A DNA stretch of 64,000 bases, taken from Pyxidicoccus xibeiensis (GTDB lineage: Bacteria; Myxococcota; Myxococcia; Myxococcales; Myxococcaceae). This document shows, piece by piece, positions 8,350-16,259 of the stretch. The notes beneath the pieces were generated by a model that saw only the letters and a list, made by a program, of their open reading frames with translations, searched no databases and had not been told where the DNA came from. Location: the NCBI RefSeq assembly GCF_024198175.1, contig NZ_JAJVKV010000001.1:1364001-1428000 (forward strand), read 5' to 3'. How positions within the stretch are numbered: the first letter of the stretch is position 1; each line of letters starts with the position of its first letter. Both the position numbers and the translations under genes were made by a program.

Positions 8350-10497
8350 ATGAAGATCTACGATGAAGGCGCTGAACCACTCCACGAGCTTCTCCGTGCT
8401 GCGAGTTCGGATCAGGGCGCGACCCTGCTCGTTCCTGACCTCCAACGACCGTACGTTTGGAGCCCAAGTCAGGTCACCCTCCTCGTCGACTCGCTGCTGC
8501 GAGGCTGGCCATTCGGCACACTGTTGCTGTGGAGCGTTCACAAGGAGGACCTCGCCAGCATTCCATCTAGGCCGTTCTGGCGGGTAGCGGATCGAACCGG
8601 CGAATTCGATGACGAGCAGGTCAGCAAGAGCAACCCGCCAGCGCAGTTCCGCATGGTTCTCGATGGGCAGCAGCGTCTGCAGAGCCTCCTGCTCGCGTTT
8701 GGCGGCGACAGCTGGGGGTTTCGTCTGCTCGACCATGAGTGGTCGACAGTGCTCGACGCTGAGCGCCCGCGCGGTCGCAACGCAAGGCGCCACTGGTCTC
8801 TCGGGCACCTATGCCTCGATGTTCACTCCTTCAGCGAGCGTGTGCAGGCATCTGGAGGTGTGGCGAAGGTTGATTTTCGCGATGTCCTTGTATGGGTCGT
8901 TCAGCGCCCAGATGGCGGGCGCTCGACGCTGAAGCGCCCCACGAACTACAAGCATCCGATCACAAGCAGCTTTGACACGGAGAACAAGGGCCGCTTCGTT
9001 CGACTGAGCCGCCTGTGGGATTTGGCGTCCACGCAGCCGGGCCTCTTTGAGAAACATTTCCGCGAGAGGCTCGCCCCGCTGTTGGAGCAACATGATGTTC
9101 CGAAGGTCGTGGCCAACGCCGTGCTTGAGCCCCTCGCGGAACTTATTGTTACGCTCGTCGCGATCAAGCAGTCGAAGGTGAGCTACCTGCAGCTCGCGCC
9201 TTTCAACGACCAAGTCTTCAGCCAGGACCTTTACAACGACGCGATCGTCAACATCTTCACCCGGCTCAACACCGCCGGGCGTGCGCTCACGCGCCAGGAG
9301 ATTACCTTCGCGTGGATCAAGACTGGATGGGACGCAGCGAAGACGGACAACCGCACGGCTGGTAAGTGCTTTGAGGAACTCGGTGAAGCTCTTGCCGAGG
9401 AAGGCGTAGTACTCGACATTGATGCCCTCGTCGGGACCGTTTCTGCGATGTGGTCAGTCCTCCACCGCGACGGCGCGCTGCTCACAGCAAACGACCTACT
9501 TCGTGGCGAGAAGGTTCGCCCCATGGTGCAGGACCTTGTACAGAACTGGGAGACGGTATCGGCGAACGCGGTGGACGGCGCGCAGCTTGTCGATGTTCGC
9601 GGCTTTCGCTTCGGCACCCACTACCGTTCGCTGAACGTGCTCACGCTGCTGCTCTCCTGGCGGCTGCTCGGTCGCCAGTGGTTGGCAGAGCATTCGCTCG
9701 GTGTCATGGCGAAGGACAGCTTCGAGAAGTCTCTGGATGCTGCGTTCGCTGCTTCGTGCGATCGCTGGATTCTCTTGTCGCAGTGGTCCGGTCGGTGGGG
9801 AAAGTCGACCGACAAGGCGTTCGCCGACTACATCAAGGACCTGTCGGCGGACTGGGCGAGGATCCGGAAACTGACCGCCCCCGATGATGTGATAGAAATC
9901 CTCAAGCGCCGGATGGAGGCGTGGATCAGCGCCCTCCAAGCAGAGTCTTCGAAGTACTTGGATGACCTCGGCGTCCTCACCCGCGACGCCGTACACCAGT
10001 ACTACCTGCCTCTTTGGTTGTGGCATCGAATCGATGCTGAGCGTTGGAAAGCGTCTAAGCTGCCCCTGCGGGAGTCGAAGCGCGGCAGCTTGAGTGTCGA
10101 CGTCGATCATGTTGTCGCGGTGAAGCTCTGGGAGACACTCCAGGACACGCCGCAGAATGCAGCAGAAGTAGGCGAAGAGGACGAGTCAGCGCTAACGACG
10201 GATGACATGTCGACCACGATGAACGCGCTCGGCAACTGTTGTCTTCTTGAGAAATCCTTCAACATTGCGAAGAGCGCCGCGCCACTTCGCGTGTTCCTGG
10301 ATCGTGTGCACGAATTCAAGACCGGCGCTCTCAAAGTCGATGACTGGGCGAGGGCGATCGGTGTGGATGCCGACCTCGTCGATCCTAGAGGAAAGACCGC
10401 TGAGGAGGTTCGGCTGGTGGTCGAGAGGCGAACGGCGCAGATGAAGACTGAGTTGAAGGAGTACCTCTCAGGCACCCGGCAGCGGGCCGACATCTAA
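8350..10497 (+). CDS. DUF262/DUF1524 (GmrSD-like) nuclease, predicted phage-defence protein
   Basis: 715 residues from the ATG at 8350, with GAGGG just upstream; ATG 8329 is an alternative adding 7 residues. The N-terminus has the DUF262 signature VPDLQRPYVWSPSQ, then the DGQQR motif (residues 105-109), the ParB-like NTP-using half. The C-terminus has the DUF1524 His-Me-finger pattern: VDVDHVV near residues 584-590, then ALGNCCLLEKSFNIAKS. This two-domain layout is that of GmrSD-type type IV restriction enzymes, which cleave modified phage DNA. Codon use is visibly less GC-rich than the neighbours and the gene sits between two copies of an immunity gene, so lateral arrival is likely. No partner methylase is nearby. 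Confidence 0.8.
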   Translation: MKIYDEGAEPLHELLRAASSDQGATLLVPDLQRPYVWSPSQVTLLVDSLLRGWPFGTLLLWSVHKEDLASIPSRPFWRVADRTGEFDDEQVSKSNPPAQFRMVLDGQQRLQSLLLAFGGDSWGFRLLDHEWSTVLDAERPRGRNARRHWSLGHLCLDVHSFSERVQASGGVAKVDFRDVLVWVVQRPDGGRSTLKRPTNYKHPITSSFDTENKGRFVRLSRLWDLASTQPGLFEKHFRERLAPLLEQHDVPKVVANAVLEPLAELIVTLVAIKQSKVSYLQLAPFNDQVFSQDLYNDAIVNIFTRLNTAGRALTRQEITFAWIKTGWDAAKTDNRTAGKCFEELGEALAEEGVVLDIDALVGTVSAMWSVLHRDGALLTANDLLRGEKVRPMVQDLVQNWETVSANAVDGAQLVDVRGFRFGTHYRSLNVLTLLLSWRLLGRQWLAEHSLGVMAKDSFEKSLDAAFAASCDRWILLSQWSGRWGKSTDKAFADYIKDLSADWARIRKLTAPDDVIEILKRRMEAWISALQAESSKYLDDLGVLTRDAVHQYYLPLWLWHRIDAERWKASKLPLRESKRGSLSVDVDHVVAVKLWETLQDTPQNAAEVGEEDESALTTDDMSTTMNALGNCCLLEKSFNIAKSAAPLRVFLDRVHEFKTGALKVDDWARAIGVDADLVDPRGKTAEEVRLVVERRTAQMKTELKEYLSGTRQRADI

Positions 10498-10550
10498 CCT
10501 GCCTCAACTGAGAATGCCTAAGCGACTTACCTGAAGGGGGTTAGCAGGCT

Positions 10551-10748
10551 TCAGCTCGCCTGCCGCAGCTGGTTGGCTCGACGGTTCTTCGCAGCCTGGG
10601 GCACCGTCTCGTCGATGCGCATCTGCCGCGTCTCCGGCCGCATCGCGCCGAGAATCTACACGAGGACGGCTCGCTTCACCGAGCGTGGGAATGCCTCCCA
10701 GTGCTCTCTCTCCGCGACGCTCTTGTCGAGCCTCGCCTTGAAGTGAAG
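10551..10748 (-). pseudogene. C-terminal remnant of a YdeI/OmpD-associated-like protein
   Basis: Read on the minus strand, this stretch gives LDKSVAEREHWEAFPRSVKR, then RAVLV, an in-frame TAG where a Trp is expected, and then RPETRQMRIDETV before a final stop at 10551-10553. The pattern (A/W-x-x-F-P-P-S-x-x-R ... W-I-x-x-A-x-x-P-E-T-R) is that of the C-terminus of the YdeI family, some of which are called bacteriocin-protection proteins. No N-terminal half is present. It is therefore a truncated and nonsense-mutated gene fragment within the accessory island. Family assignment is by eye from a short motif. Confidence 0.5.
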
Positions 10749-10798
10749 CACGCAGTGGCGTTCTGAGGGCGAACTCCCGATGCTAGGGTTCGCGAGGC

Positions 10799-11467
10799 AT
10801 GCGAGCCCTTCACGCCCTCTGGTTCTCGTTGCTGGCCCTGTGCTGGTTGGGCTGCTCCACGGCCCCGCGCCCGTCCCTGCAGCACCGGGGCGAGGCGGAG
10901 GTGGAGTGCGACGACCCTGGAAAAGACCGGTGCGTCACCCTGCTGTGCCTGGGTGACGCGTGCGGCTTCTACCGCTGCGAGGACATGCCTGGTGCGCTTG
11001 AGCTGGCGCGCTTCCCGCCCTCGCGTCCTCCCGCCGCCGCAGCCGCGCCGGGCAGCGGGCCGAGGAGGAACTGGGGCGGCGGGCAGCACCTGCCCCGTGG
11101 CGCCGTCATGGTGTTTCCCAACTGGAATGGCGCCCCCGCGGAGGTCCTCCCTCCCTCACGCCAGCTCACGGCCGGACGATGGGAGAAGCACCACATCTTT
11201 CCCCAGGCACAGGAGTTCAGGGAGTGGTTCATTGAAAGAGGCGTCAAGATCCACGACTACACCATGCCCCTTCCGTACAACCTCCATCGGGAGATTCACA
11301 GGGTCGGTGGACGTGGCGGACAGTGGAATCAAGACTGGCGAGACTTCAAGCGAGCGAACCCGTTTGCCACTCCCGAGGAGATCTACCAGTACGCGGGAGA
11401 GCTCATCTATCGCTTCCAGCTCATCGGTGGCCCCATCCAGCCCTACCATTCCCGCCCTGGTATCTGA
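10799..11467 (+). CDS. SitA6-family polymorphic toxin lipoprotein (TIGR02269-like)
   Basis: 222-residue predicted lipoprotein. The signal peptide ends in a lipobox with Cys19 (CWLGC), followed by a cysteine-rich segment (C37, C45, C50, C55, C60), an Ala/Pro linker, and a C-terminal domain from about residue 128. That domain begins KHHIFPQ (H131, H132) and continues with H152, H163 and H167 (YNLHREIHR), a His-rich HNH/AHH-type nuclease-like pattern. In Myxococcus, SitA lipoprotein toxins pass between cells by TraA/B outer-membrane exchange and kill kin lacking the matching SitI. The immunity gene follows 6 bases downstream. The nuclease activity is inferred. Confidence 0.8.
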   Translation: MRALHALWFSLLALCWLGCSTAPRPSLQHRGEAEVECDDPGKDRCVTLLCLGDACGFYRCEDMPGALELARFPPSRPPAAAAAPGSGPRRNWGGGQHLPRGAVMVFPNWNGAPAEVLPPSRQLTAGRWEKHHIFPQAQEFREWFIERGVKIHDYTMPLPYNLHREIHRVGGRGGQWNQDWRDFKRANPFATPEEIYQYAGELIYRFQLIGGPIQPYHSRPGI

Positions 11468-11473
11468 GGACCG

Positions 11474-12193
11474 ATGACCCGCTTCTTCTGGGTGGATGAG
11501 GACAACGCGGTTGCGGAGAAGTACGGCGGGGAGGCCCACGGAGCGCACAGGTGGAAGCTCCCGGCTGTGCGCTGCCACACGTGCGGCGCAACCTGGGGCA
11601 ACGTGGGCCATGAGTACCCCTGCATCGACCTGTCGCAGCTACCCGCGCGGCGAGAGTTCGAGAAGGCGCGGCCCGAGCCCTTCGCCGAGTTCGCGCGCCT
11701 GCGCGAGCTGGTTCGCCCCCTGGTACCTCCAGGTGCCGAGCTGCCCCCCGCGACACGCTTCGGCCCCTTGGTAGGCACGGCTTCGGGAAAGCTCGCAGCG
11801 TTCGCCTGGATCATCGAGGTCCTGCTCGTGCACCGGGACGCGCTGGAGCGACTCCAGGCCGAGGGAGTACGCGGCCTCCTCGGCTGCCGGACGGAGTTGC
11901 GGTACCGGCAGAAGAGCCCACCGGAGCTGATGGAACTCCAGATTGAGCCTCTCGGCCGGCTGCACCCGGACTGCATTCCGCCGGACGTGCCTCCGCCGTG
12001 CGCCACCTGTGGCCGGCACGGCTTCCGGCGGCCCGAAGAGCCCATCCTGGACGCAGCATCCCTGCCCATGGACCGGGACCTGTTTCGTGTGGGCAACTTC
12101 GCCACCATGGTCATCGGCACCGAGCGGTTCAGGGAGGTCGTGCTCCGCCTGGAGCTGGACGGCCTCACCTTCCGCGAGCTGCCCACCCGCTGA
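11474..12193 (+). CDS. SitI6-family double-CXXCG immunity protein (TIGR02264-like)
   Basis: 239-residue soluble protein with no signal peptide. Two CXXCG motifs are present, C34-H-T-C37-G near the N-terminus and C176-A-T-C179-G near the C-terminus, probably binding one zinc together. This is the double-CXXCG paralog family first noted in Myxococcus xanthus, now associated with immunity to SitA6-type toxins. The gene starts 6 bases after the toxin stop, so toxin and immunity are co-expressed. It is closely similar to the damaged copy at 7361-8087, including an almost identical last ~75 residues. It should act in the cytoplasm of recipient cells to block the C-terminal toxin domain. Confidence 0.85.
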   Translation: MTRFFWVDEDNAVAEKYGGEAHGAHRWKLPAVRCHTCGATWGNVGHEYPCIDLSQLPARREFEKARPEPFAEFARLRELVRPLVPPGAELPPATRFGPLVGTASGKLAAFAWIIEVLLVHRDALERLQAEGVRGLLGCRTELRYRQKSPPELMELQIEPLGRLHPDCIPPDVPPPCATCGRHGFRRPEEPILDAASLPMDRDLFRVGNFATMVIGTERFREVVLRLELDGLTFRELPTR

Positions 12194-12205
12194 GCAGTCC
12201 CGGTG

Positions 12206-13909
12206 TCACGCAGCCTGGCGCTCCGACAGCCACTGCGCGTACAGCGCGCGCCCCTTGTGCCGCTCCAGCTTGCCGCTCGACGTGCGCGGAATCTGCCCGC
12301 GCTCCAGCAACACCACGTCCTTCGGTGACAGCCCCAGCGTCGACGACACGGTGTCCCTCACCGTGGACACCAGCTTCTTGCGCACCGCCTCGTCCCGCTC
12401 CTTCGTCTCCAGCAGCACCACCAGCCCTTCCGTGCCCTCCACCTGCACGCCCATGGCCAGCACCTCGCGCACGCCCGGCACCCGGCTCACCGCCGCCTCC
12501 ACGTCCGTGGCGTAGTAGTTGTTGCCGTTGGAGATGATGACCTCCTTGCGGCGCCCCACCACGTACAGCTTCCCTTCATGCAGGAAGCCCAGGTCCCCCG
12601 TGGACAGCCACCCGTCGCGGAAGGCAGCCCGGCTCGCCTCGGGGTTGCGGTCATACCCCTGCATCACGCTGCCGCCCCGGACGAGAATCTCCCCCACCTT
12701 CCCGGCGCCCGCGTCGCTTCCCTCCGCGTCCACCACGCGCACCTCCGTCTCGTACACGGGCGTGCCCACCGACACCACCTCGCGGCCCTCCGGATGGCCC
12801 GCCGCCACCGGCTCCACCACGTCCTGCCCCAGCGCCGCACGCGACACCGTCAGCGTGCGCAGGGGCTCCTCCACCGCGCTGAACGTCACCGCCAGCGACG
12901 CCTCCGCCAGCCCGTAGACGGGCATCACCGCCTCCGGCCGGAAGCCCGCCGGCGCGAAGTGCTCGCAGAAGCGCCGCACCGTCGCCGGGTCCACCGCCTC
13001 CGCCCCCATCAGCGCCAGCCGCCATGAGGACAAATCCAGCCCCTTCACCGCCTCCGCGCCCACCCGCTTCACGCAGTGCAGGTACCCCGCGTTCGGCGCG
13101 GGCGCGATGCTCCCCCGGTACTTCCCGAAGGACGACAGCCAGCCCTCCGGGTCCATCACGAAGCTCTCCGGTGACGTCATCACCAAGTGCATGCCCACGT
13201 AGATGGGCGCCAGCAGGCAGCCGATGAGCCCCATGTCGTGGAACAGCGGCAGCCACACGCACCCCACGTCCTGCGACGTCATCCGCAGCCCGCGCCGAAT
13301 CGCCTCCACGTTGGACAGGAGGTTGCGGTGCGTGAGCACCGCCCCCTTCGGCGCCGTGGTGCTGCCCGACGTGTACTGGATGAGCGCCGGCGAGTCCGGC
13401 GACACCGCGTGCCACGTGGGCCCGGACTCCAGCAGCGGCTCCAGCGTGCGCGTGCGCACGCCCTGGGCCGCCATGCCGTCCTCCAGCATCCGCAGGAAGC
13501 CCTCCTGCGCCGTGGGCCCCAGCAGCAGCTTGATGCCAGAGCGCTCCAGCGCCCCGCGCGTGCGCTCCAAGTAGCGCTCCGGGTTGGAGAAAGGCAGCGG
13601 CGGTGGCAGCGGCACCGGAATCGCTCCCGCCGCCAGCACGCCGAACAGCCCGCGGATGCTCTCGCCCGACGTGGGCAGCAGCAGCGCCACGCGGTCTCCC
13701 GGCTCCACACCCGCCTGGTTGCGCAGGCCCGTGGCCAGCCGCCCCGCGTCCTCGTACAGCTGCGCCAGCGGCAGCCACTCCACCTCCTCGCCTCCACTCA
13801 GCAGGCGGATGCCCGCTTCGGGGTGGGCCAGCGAGGACTGGCGCAACATCTCCACCAGCGTGTCGCCTCGCTTGAGCGAGGCGAAGAAGCTCTCCGTGGG
13901 CGAGGTCAT
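12206..13909 (-). CDS. Fatty acyl-AMP ligase (FAAL)
   Basis: 567-residue adenylate-forming enzyme, started at ATG 13909 with GGAGCG 6 bases upstream. ANL motifs are in order: YTSGST at residues 179-184 followed by TAPKGA, WLPLFHDMGLIG, YGLAEASLAV, GWLSTGDLGFL, then GRRKEVIISNGNNYYATDVE and the C-terminal SSGKLER lysine. The wording FHDMGL and NNYYATDVE is that of FAALs rather than CoA ligases. FAALs activate a fatty acid as acyl-AMP and pass it to an acyl carrier protein; the ACP gene is the next one upstream in the same operon. The long-chain substrate is not predictable from sequence. Confidence 0.85.
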   Translation of the reverse strand: MTSPTESFFASLKRGDTLVEMLRQSSLAHPEAGIRLLSGGEEVEWLPLAQLYEDAGRLATGLRNQAGVEPGDRVALLLPTSGESIRGLFGVLAAGAIPVPLPPPLPFSNPERYLERTRGALERSGIKLLLGPTAQEGFLRMLEDGMAAQGVRTRTLEPLLESGPTWHAVSPDSPALIQYTSGSTTAPKGAVLTHRNLLSNVEAIRRGLRMTSQDVGCVWLPLFHDMGLIGCLLAPIYVGMHLVMTSPESFVMDPEGWLSSFGKYRGSIAPAPNAGYLHCVKRVGAEAVKGLDLSSWRLALMGAEAVDPATVRRFCEHFAPAGFRPEAVMPVYGLAEASLAVTFSAVEEPLRTLTVSRAALGQDVVEPVAAGHPEGREVVSVGTPVYETEVRVVDAEGSDAGAGKVGEILVRGGSVMQGYDRNPEASRAAFRDGWLSTGDLGFLHEGKLYVVGRRKEVIISNGNNYYATDVEAAVSRVPGVREVLAMGVQVEGTEGLVVLLETKERDEAVRKKLVSTVRDTVSSTLGLSPKDVVLLERGQIPRTSSGKLERHKGRALYAQWLSERQAA

Positions 13910-13988
13910 GGCGACGCTCCTACGAGTGGGTTCGTTTCTTCCAGGATGCGAAGGGTCCTGCACGACCTGTGTCCTTCCCGCCCCGAGG

Positions 13989-14010
13989 GTGGAAGGAACG
14001 TTCATTCCAC
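13989..14010. promoter_or_regulatory. 22-bp near-perfect palindrome between ACP and FAAL genes
   Basis: The arms GTGGAA (13989-13994) and TTCCAC (14005-14010) enclose a centre GAACGTTC; only one base pair of the 22 is mismatched. It sits in the 133-base gap upstream of the FAAL start, the only sizeable gap in an otherwise tightly packed operon. It could be a regulator binding site for an internal FAAL promoter or a transcript hairpin that tunes the distal gene. The function is inferred from position only. Confidence 0.45.
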
Positions 14011-14042
14011 GCAGGGGTGGCCGGACACCTCCGCGGCTCCGC

Positions 14043-14294
14043 TCAGCTCGCCTGCTGCAGCGATTGCGGCGCGGCCAGCGTCTCGACGAGCAGGAGGAAC
14101 TGCCCCACCGTCTCCATGCGGAAGGTGGCGTCGTCCGGAATCTCGATGCCGAACTTCTTCTCCACCTTGAGGATGATGGACAGCACCTTCATGGAGTCCA
14201 TGCCCGCAATCCCCCGCAGGTGCACGTCCGGCGTCAGCTCCTCGGCTGGCATTCCCAGCTCGCCACTCAGAATCTGGATGATGTCGTTCCGCAT
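14043..14294 (-). CDS. Acyl carrier protein
   Basis: 83-residue acidic helical protein of normal ACP length. The phosphopantetheine attachment motif is GMDSMKVL, with Ser34 as the modified residue. The following helix (LSIILKVEKKFGIEIPDD) matches helix III of type II ACPs. The gene starts one base after the stop of the thioesterase gene and is followed by the FAAL gene. It is therefore probably the dedicated carrier loaded by that FAAL and acted on by the desaturase, rather than the housekeeping fatty-acid ACP. Confidence 0.85.
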   Translation of the reverse strand: MRNDIIQILSGELGMPAEELTPDVHLRGIAGMDSMKVLSIILKVEKKFGIEIPDDATFRMETVGQFLLLVETLAAPQSLQQAS

Positions 14295-14295
14295 C

Positions 14296-14805
14296 TCAGG
14301 TCACCTCGCGCATGTAGCGTTTGAAGCTCTCCAGCGTCTCTTCCGGCAGCCCGTGACGGGCCGCATCCATCCGCTCGGCGTCCAGGAGCATGAACGTCGC
14401 ATCCGCCGCCGCGACCAGCCCTTCCACCGGGCTCTCCAGCCGCCCCGACAGGCGCACCAGCTCGCCGTCGCGCGACTGCACCTCGGCCACCGCCACGTAG
14501 GGCTGGCCCGTCTTCATCACCTTCACGTAGCGAAGCCGCAGCCCCACCGTCATCGCCGGCACGCGGTGCACGTGCAGCGAGGCACGGGCCAGCACCTCGT
14601 CCAGCACCGTGGCCACGATTCCGCCGTGGATGATGCCGGGGAAGGACTCGAAGTCCCGCCCCAGGCACACGTCGGTGTGGATGCGCCCCGCCTCGTCATG
14701 GCGGAACGTCAGGCGCAGGCCCTTCATGTTCCCAGGCGCGCAGCCGAAGCAGTTGCCATAGGGCGCGGGGTCCGGCGGCGGCGCACGAGCAGGTCCGGAG
14801 TCCAT
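14296..14805 (-). CDS. PaaI-type hotdog-fold thioesterase
   Basis: 169 residues with one hotdog domain. The motif IIHGGIVATVLDEVLA (H60, G61, G62 and the acidic pair at 69-70) is the catalytic helix of PaaI/4HBT-type acyl thioesterases. An N-terminal NCFGCAPGN motif (C19, C22) is common in this subgroup. The gene starts 4 bases after the desaturase stop and ends 1 base before the ACP start, so it is part of one operon. It probably releases or proof-reads the acyl chain carried on the neighbouring ACP; whether it uses acyl-ACP or acyl-CoA cannot be seen. Confidence 0.8.
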   Translation of the reverse strand: MDSGPARAPPPDPAPYGNCFGCAPGNMKGLRLTFRHDEAGRIHTDVCLGRDFESFPGIIHGGIVATVLDEVLARASLHVHRVPAMTVGLRLRYVKVMKTGQPYVAVAEVQSRDGELVRLSGRLESPVEGLVAAADATFMLLDAERMDAARHGLPEETLESFKRYMREVT

Positions 14806-14809
14806 GGTG

Positions 14810-16078
14810 TCAGGCCATCTCCCGCAGCGTGCGCTTCAAGTCCCGGACCGTGCGCAGGCCCTCGTCGTTGGTGAGGCCGCGCAGCATGGCGAAGACGCGT
14901 GCGTCCGCGCGGTCCGTCACGCCCTCGTTCTGCTTCTCCACCTGCTTCAGGCCCGTGGCCGACGTGGAGTGCGGATAGAAGTGCCCCGCCGGGTGCTTCA
15001 CACCATCGCTGCGGTCCGCCAGCCAGACGTAGGCCATCTTCAGCGCGGCCTGCAGGTGCTCGCGGTTGAGCGCGCACAGCTCCTTGCAGAAGACGAGGAA
15101 GGCGCGCGCGTGGCGGCCCTCGTCCCGGCCCAGCACCGTCCAGATGTTGCGCAGCACCGGCTCGCGCGTCTGGGCGGCCAGCGTCTTGTAGTACTCGGCC
15201 GCGCGCGCCTCGGAGATGATGTTCATCATCAGCGTGCCGGCCTTGTCCTGGCCCATGGGGTACGGCTCACGCTTGTACATGGCGTGCTTGGCCGGCACGG
15301 AGATGCCCAGCGCCTCCAGGTAGCGGCACTGCACCAGCGAGTGCCGCGACTCCTCCGCCCCCCACGACAGCGCCCACGAGGAGAAGCTGTACTCGTCCCC
15401 CCACTCGCGCAGGAAGTTGTGCGCGCCCGGCAGCGTGCCGAACTCGATGATGGCCGACTCCTTCAGGAGGTCGATTTCCTCGTCCGTCAGCAGCGAGCGG
15501 TCCACCTTCGAGAAGTCGCCCAGGTCCGCCCACGTCCAGCGCGTGTTCTCGAACCAGTCGAAGACCTTGTTGAACGTCGCATCCAGGTAGAAGCGCGGAA
15601 TCAGCGGGTTGGCGCCCAGCGCCCGGTGCGCGCGCAGCCCCTGCTCCAGCGCCCGCGTGAAGCCCGGGGCCGACAGCTCGCCCGCGTCCAGCACGGCCTC
15701 GACGTCCAGGTCTCCCAGCCCGCCCGCCGCCAGGAAGCGCGTGTCCTTGCCGAGCAGGAAGATGCGCACGCGCTCGAAGCGAGGGTCGTCCCGCAGCAGC
15801 CGCAGCGGCGCGGGGACCTGCCCGTCCGCGGCCTCGTCGAGGAAGGCCACCACGAGCGCGTCCTCGCCCATGCGAGTCAGGTACTCGCGCGCGGAGTCGG
15901 GCGTGACGACGTCCACCAGCAGGCGCGTGCCGTCCGGCAGCGTGACGTCCGTCGTCCCGCCGGGCAGCGGCCTCGAGCTCAGCCAGGCGGCGCGAAGCCG
16001 CTCCGCCGTGGGAGTCATCAGGGAGGGAGGAAGAGTCTGGGCAATAGCCGGCACACCGCTCGCCGCGAGCGCACTCAT
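14810..16078 (-). CDS. Soluble diiron acyl-ACP desaturase-like protein (ferritin-like)
   Basis: 422 residues from the ATG at 16078 (AGAGG upstream). Residues ~160-400 form a ferritin-like four-helix domain with ligands spaced as in stearoyl-ACP desaturase: E207, E243-x-x-H246 (EESRH), E290 and E320-x-x-H323 (DEGRH). The family inserts a double bond, or in related enzymes an oxygen or further unsaturation, into an ACP-bound acyl chain. An extra N-terminal domain of about 150 residues (DALVVAFLDEAADG, VRIFLLGKDTRFLAAGG) resembles a receiver-like alpha/beta fold and is unusual for plain desaturases. First gene of the operon with thioesterase, ACP and FAAL; divergent from the hydrolase at 16260. 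Confidence 0.75.
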   Translation of the reverse strand: MSALAASGVPAIAQTLPPSLMTPTAERLRAAWLSSRPLPGGTTDVTLPDGTRLLVDVVTPDSAREYLTRMGEDALVVAFLDEAADGQVPAPLRLLRDDPRFERVRIFLLGKDTRFLAAGGLGDLDVEAVLDAGELSAPGFTRALEQGLRAHRALGANPLIPRFYLDATFNKVFDWFENTRWTWADLGDFSKVDRSLLTDEEIDLLKESAIIEFGTLPGAHNFLREWGDEYSFSSWALSWGAEESRHSLVQCRYLEALGISVPAKHAMYKREPYPMGQDKAGTLMMNIISEARAAEYYKTLAAQTREPVLRNIWTVLGRDEGRHARAFLVFCKELCALNREHLQAALKMAYVWLADRSDGVKHPAGHFYPHSTSATGLKQVEKQNEGVTDRADARVFAMLRGLTNDEGLRTVRDLKRTLREMA

Positions 16079-16145
16079 GGAGACCTCTGGGATGGAGACG
16101 GGAGAGCCCTTCCGCACCGGAGGGGCCACTCACCTGTCTGAACGG

Positions 16146-16183
16146 AGGTGGGGGTTTTTCTTCCCCACCCACCTGGATTTTTT
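16146..16183 (+). terminator. Hairpin with T-tract in the divergent promoter region
   Basis: AGGTGGG (16146-16152) can pair with CCCACCT (16168-16174); an inner GTGGGG/CCCCAC pairing is an alternative. Six T residues follow at 16178-16183, giving the shape of an intrinsic terminator on the plus strand. It lies just outside the desaturase start, so it would stop plus-strand (antisense to the operon) transcripts before they enter the hydrolase gene, or attenuate a leader. Shape is seen; use is uncertain. Confidence 0.4.
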
Positions 16184-16259
16184 CGTCCACCCCGGGGAAG
16201 GACGGACGCGGCGGGCGTTCTGGTACCGTCCCCCCACCTCCTGCCTGGAGCCTCGCCGG

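Noticed and set aside
7213-12200. Transposon or insertion sequence explaining the Sit island
   Set aside because: No transposase, terminal inverted repeats or integrase could be found; only the gene duplication and very short flanking repeats are seen.
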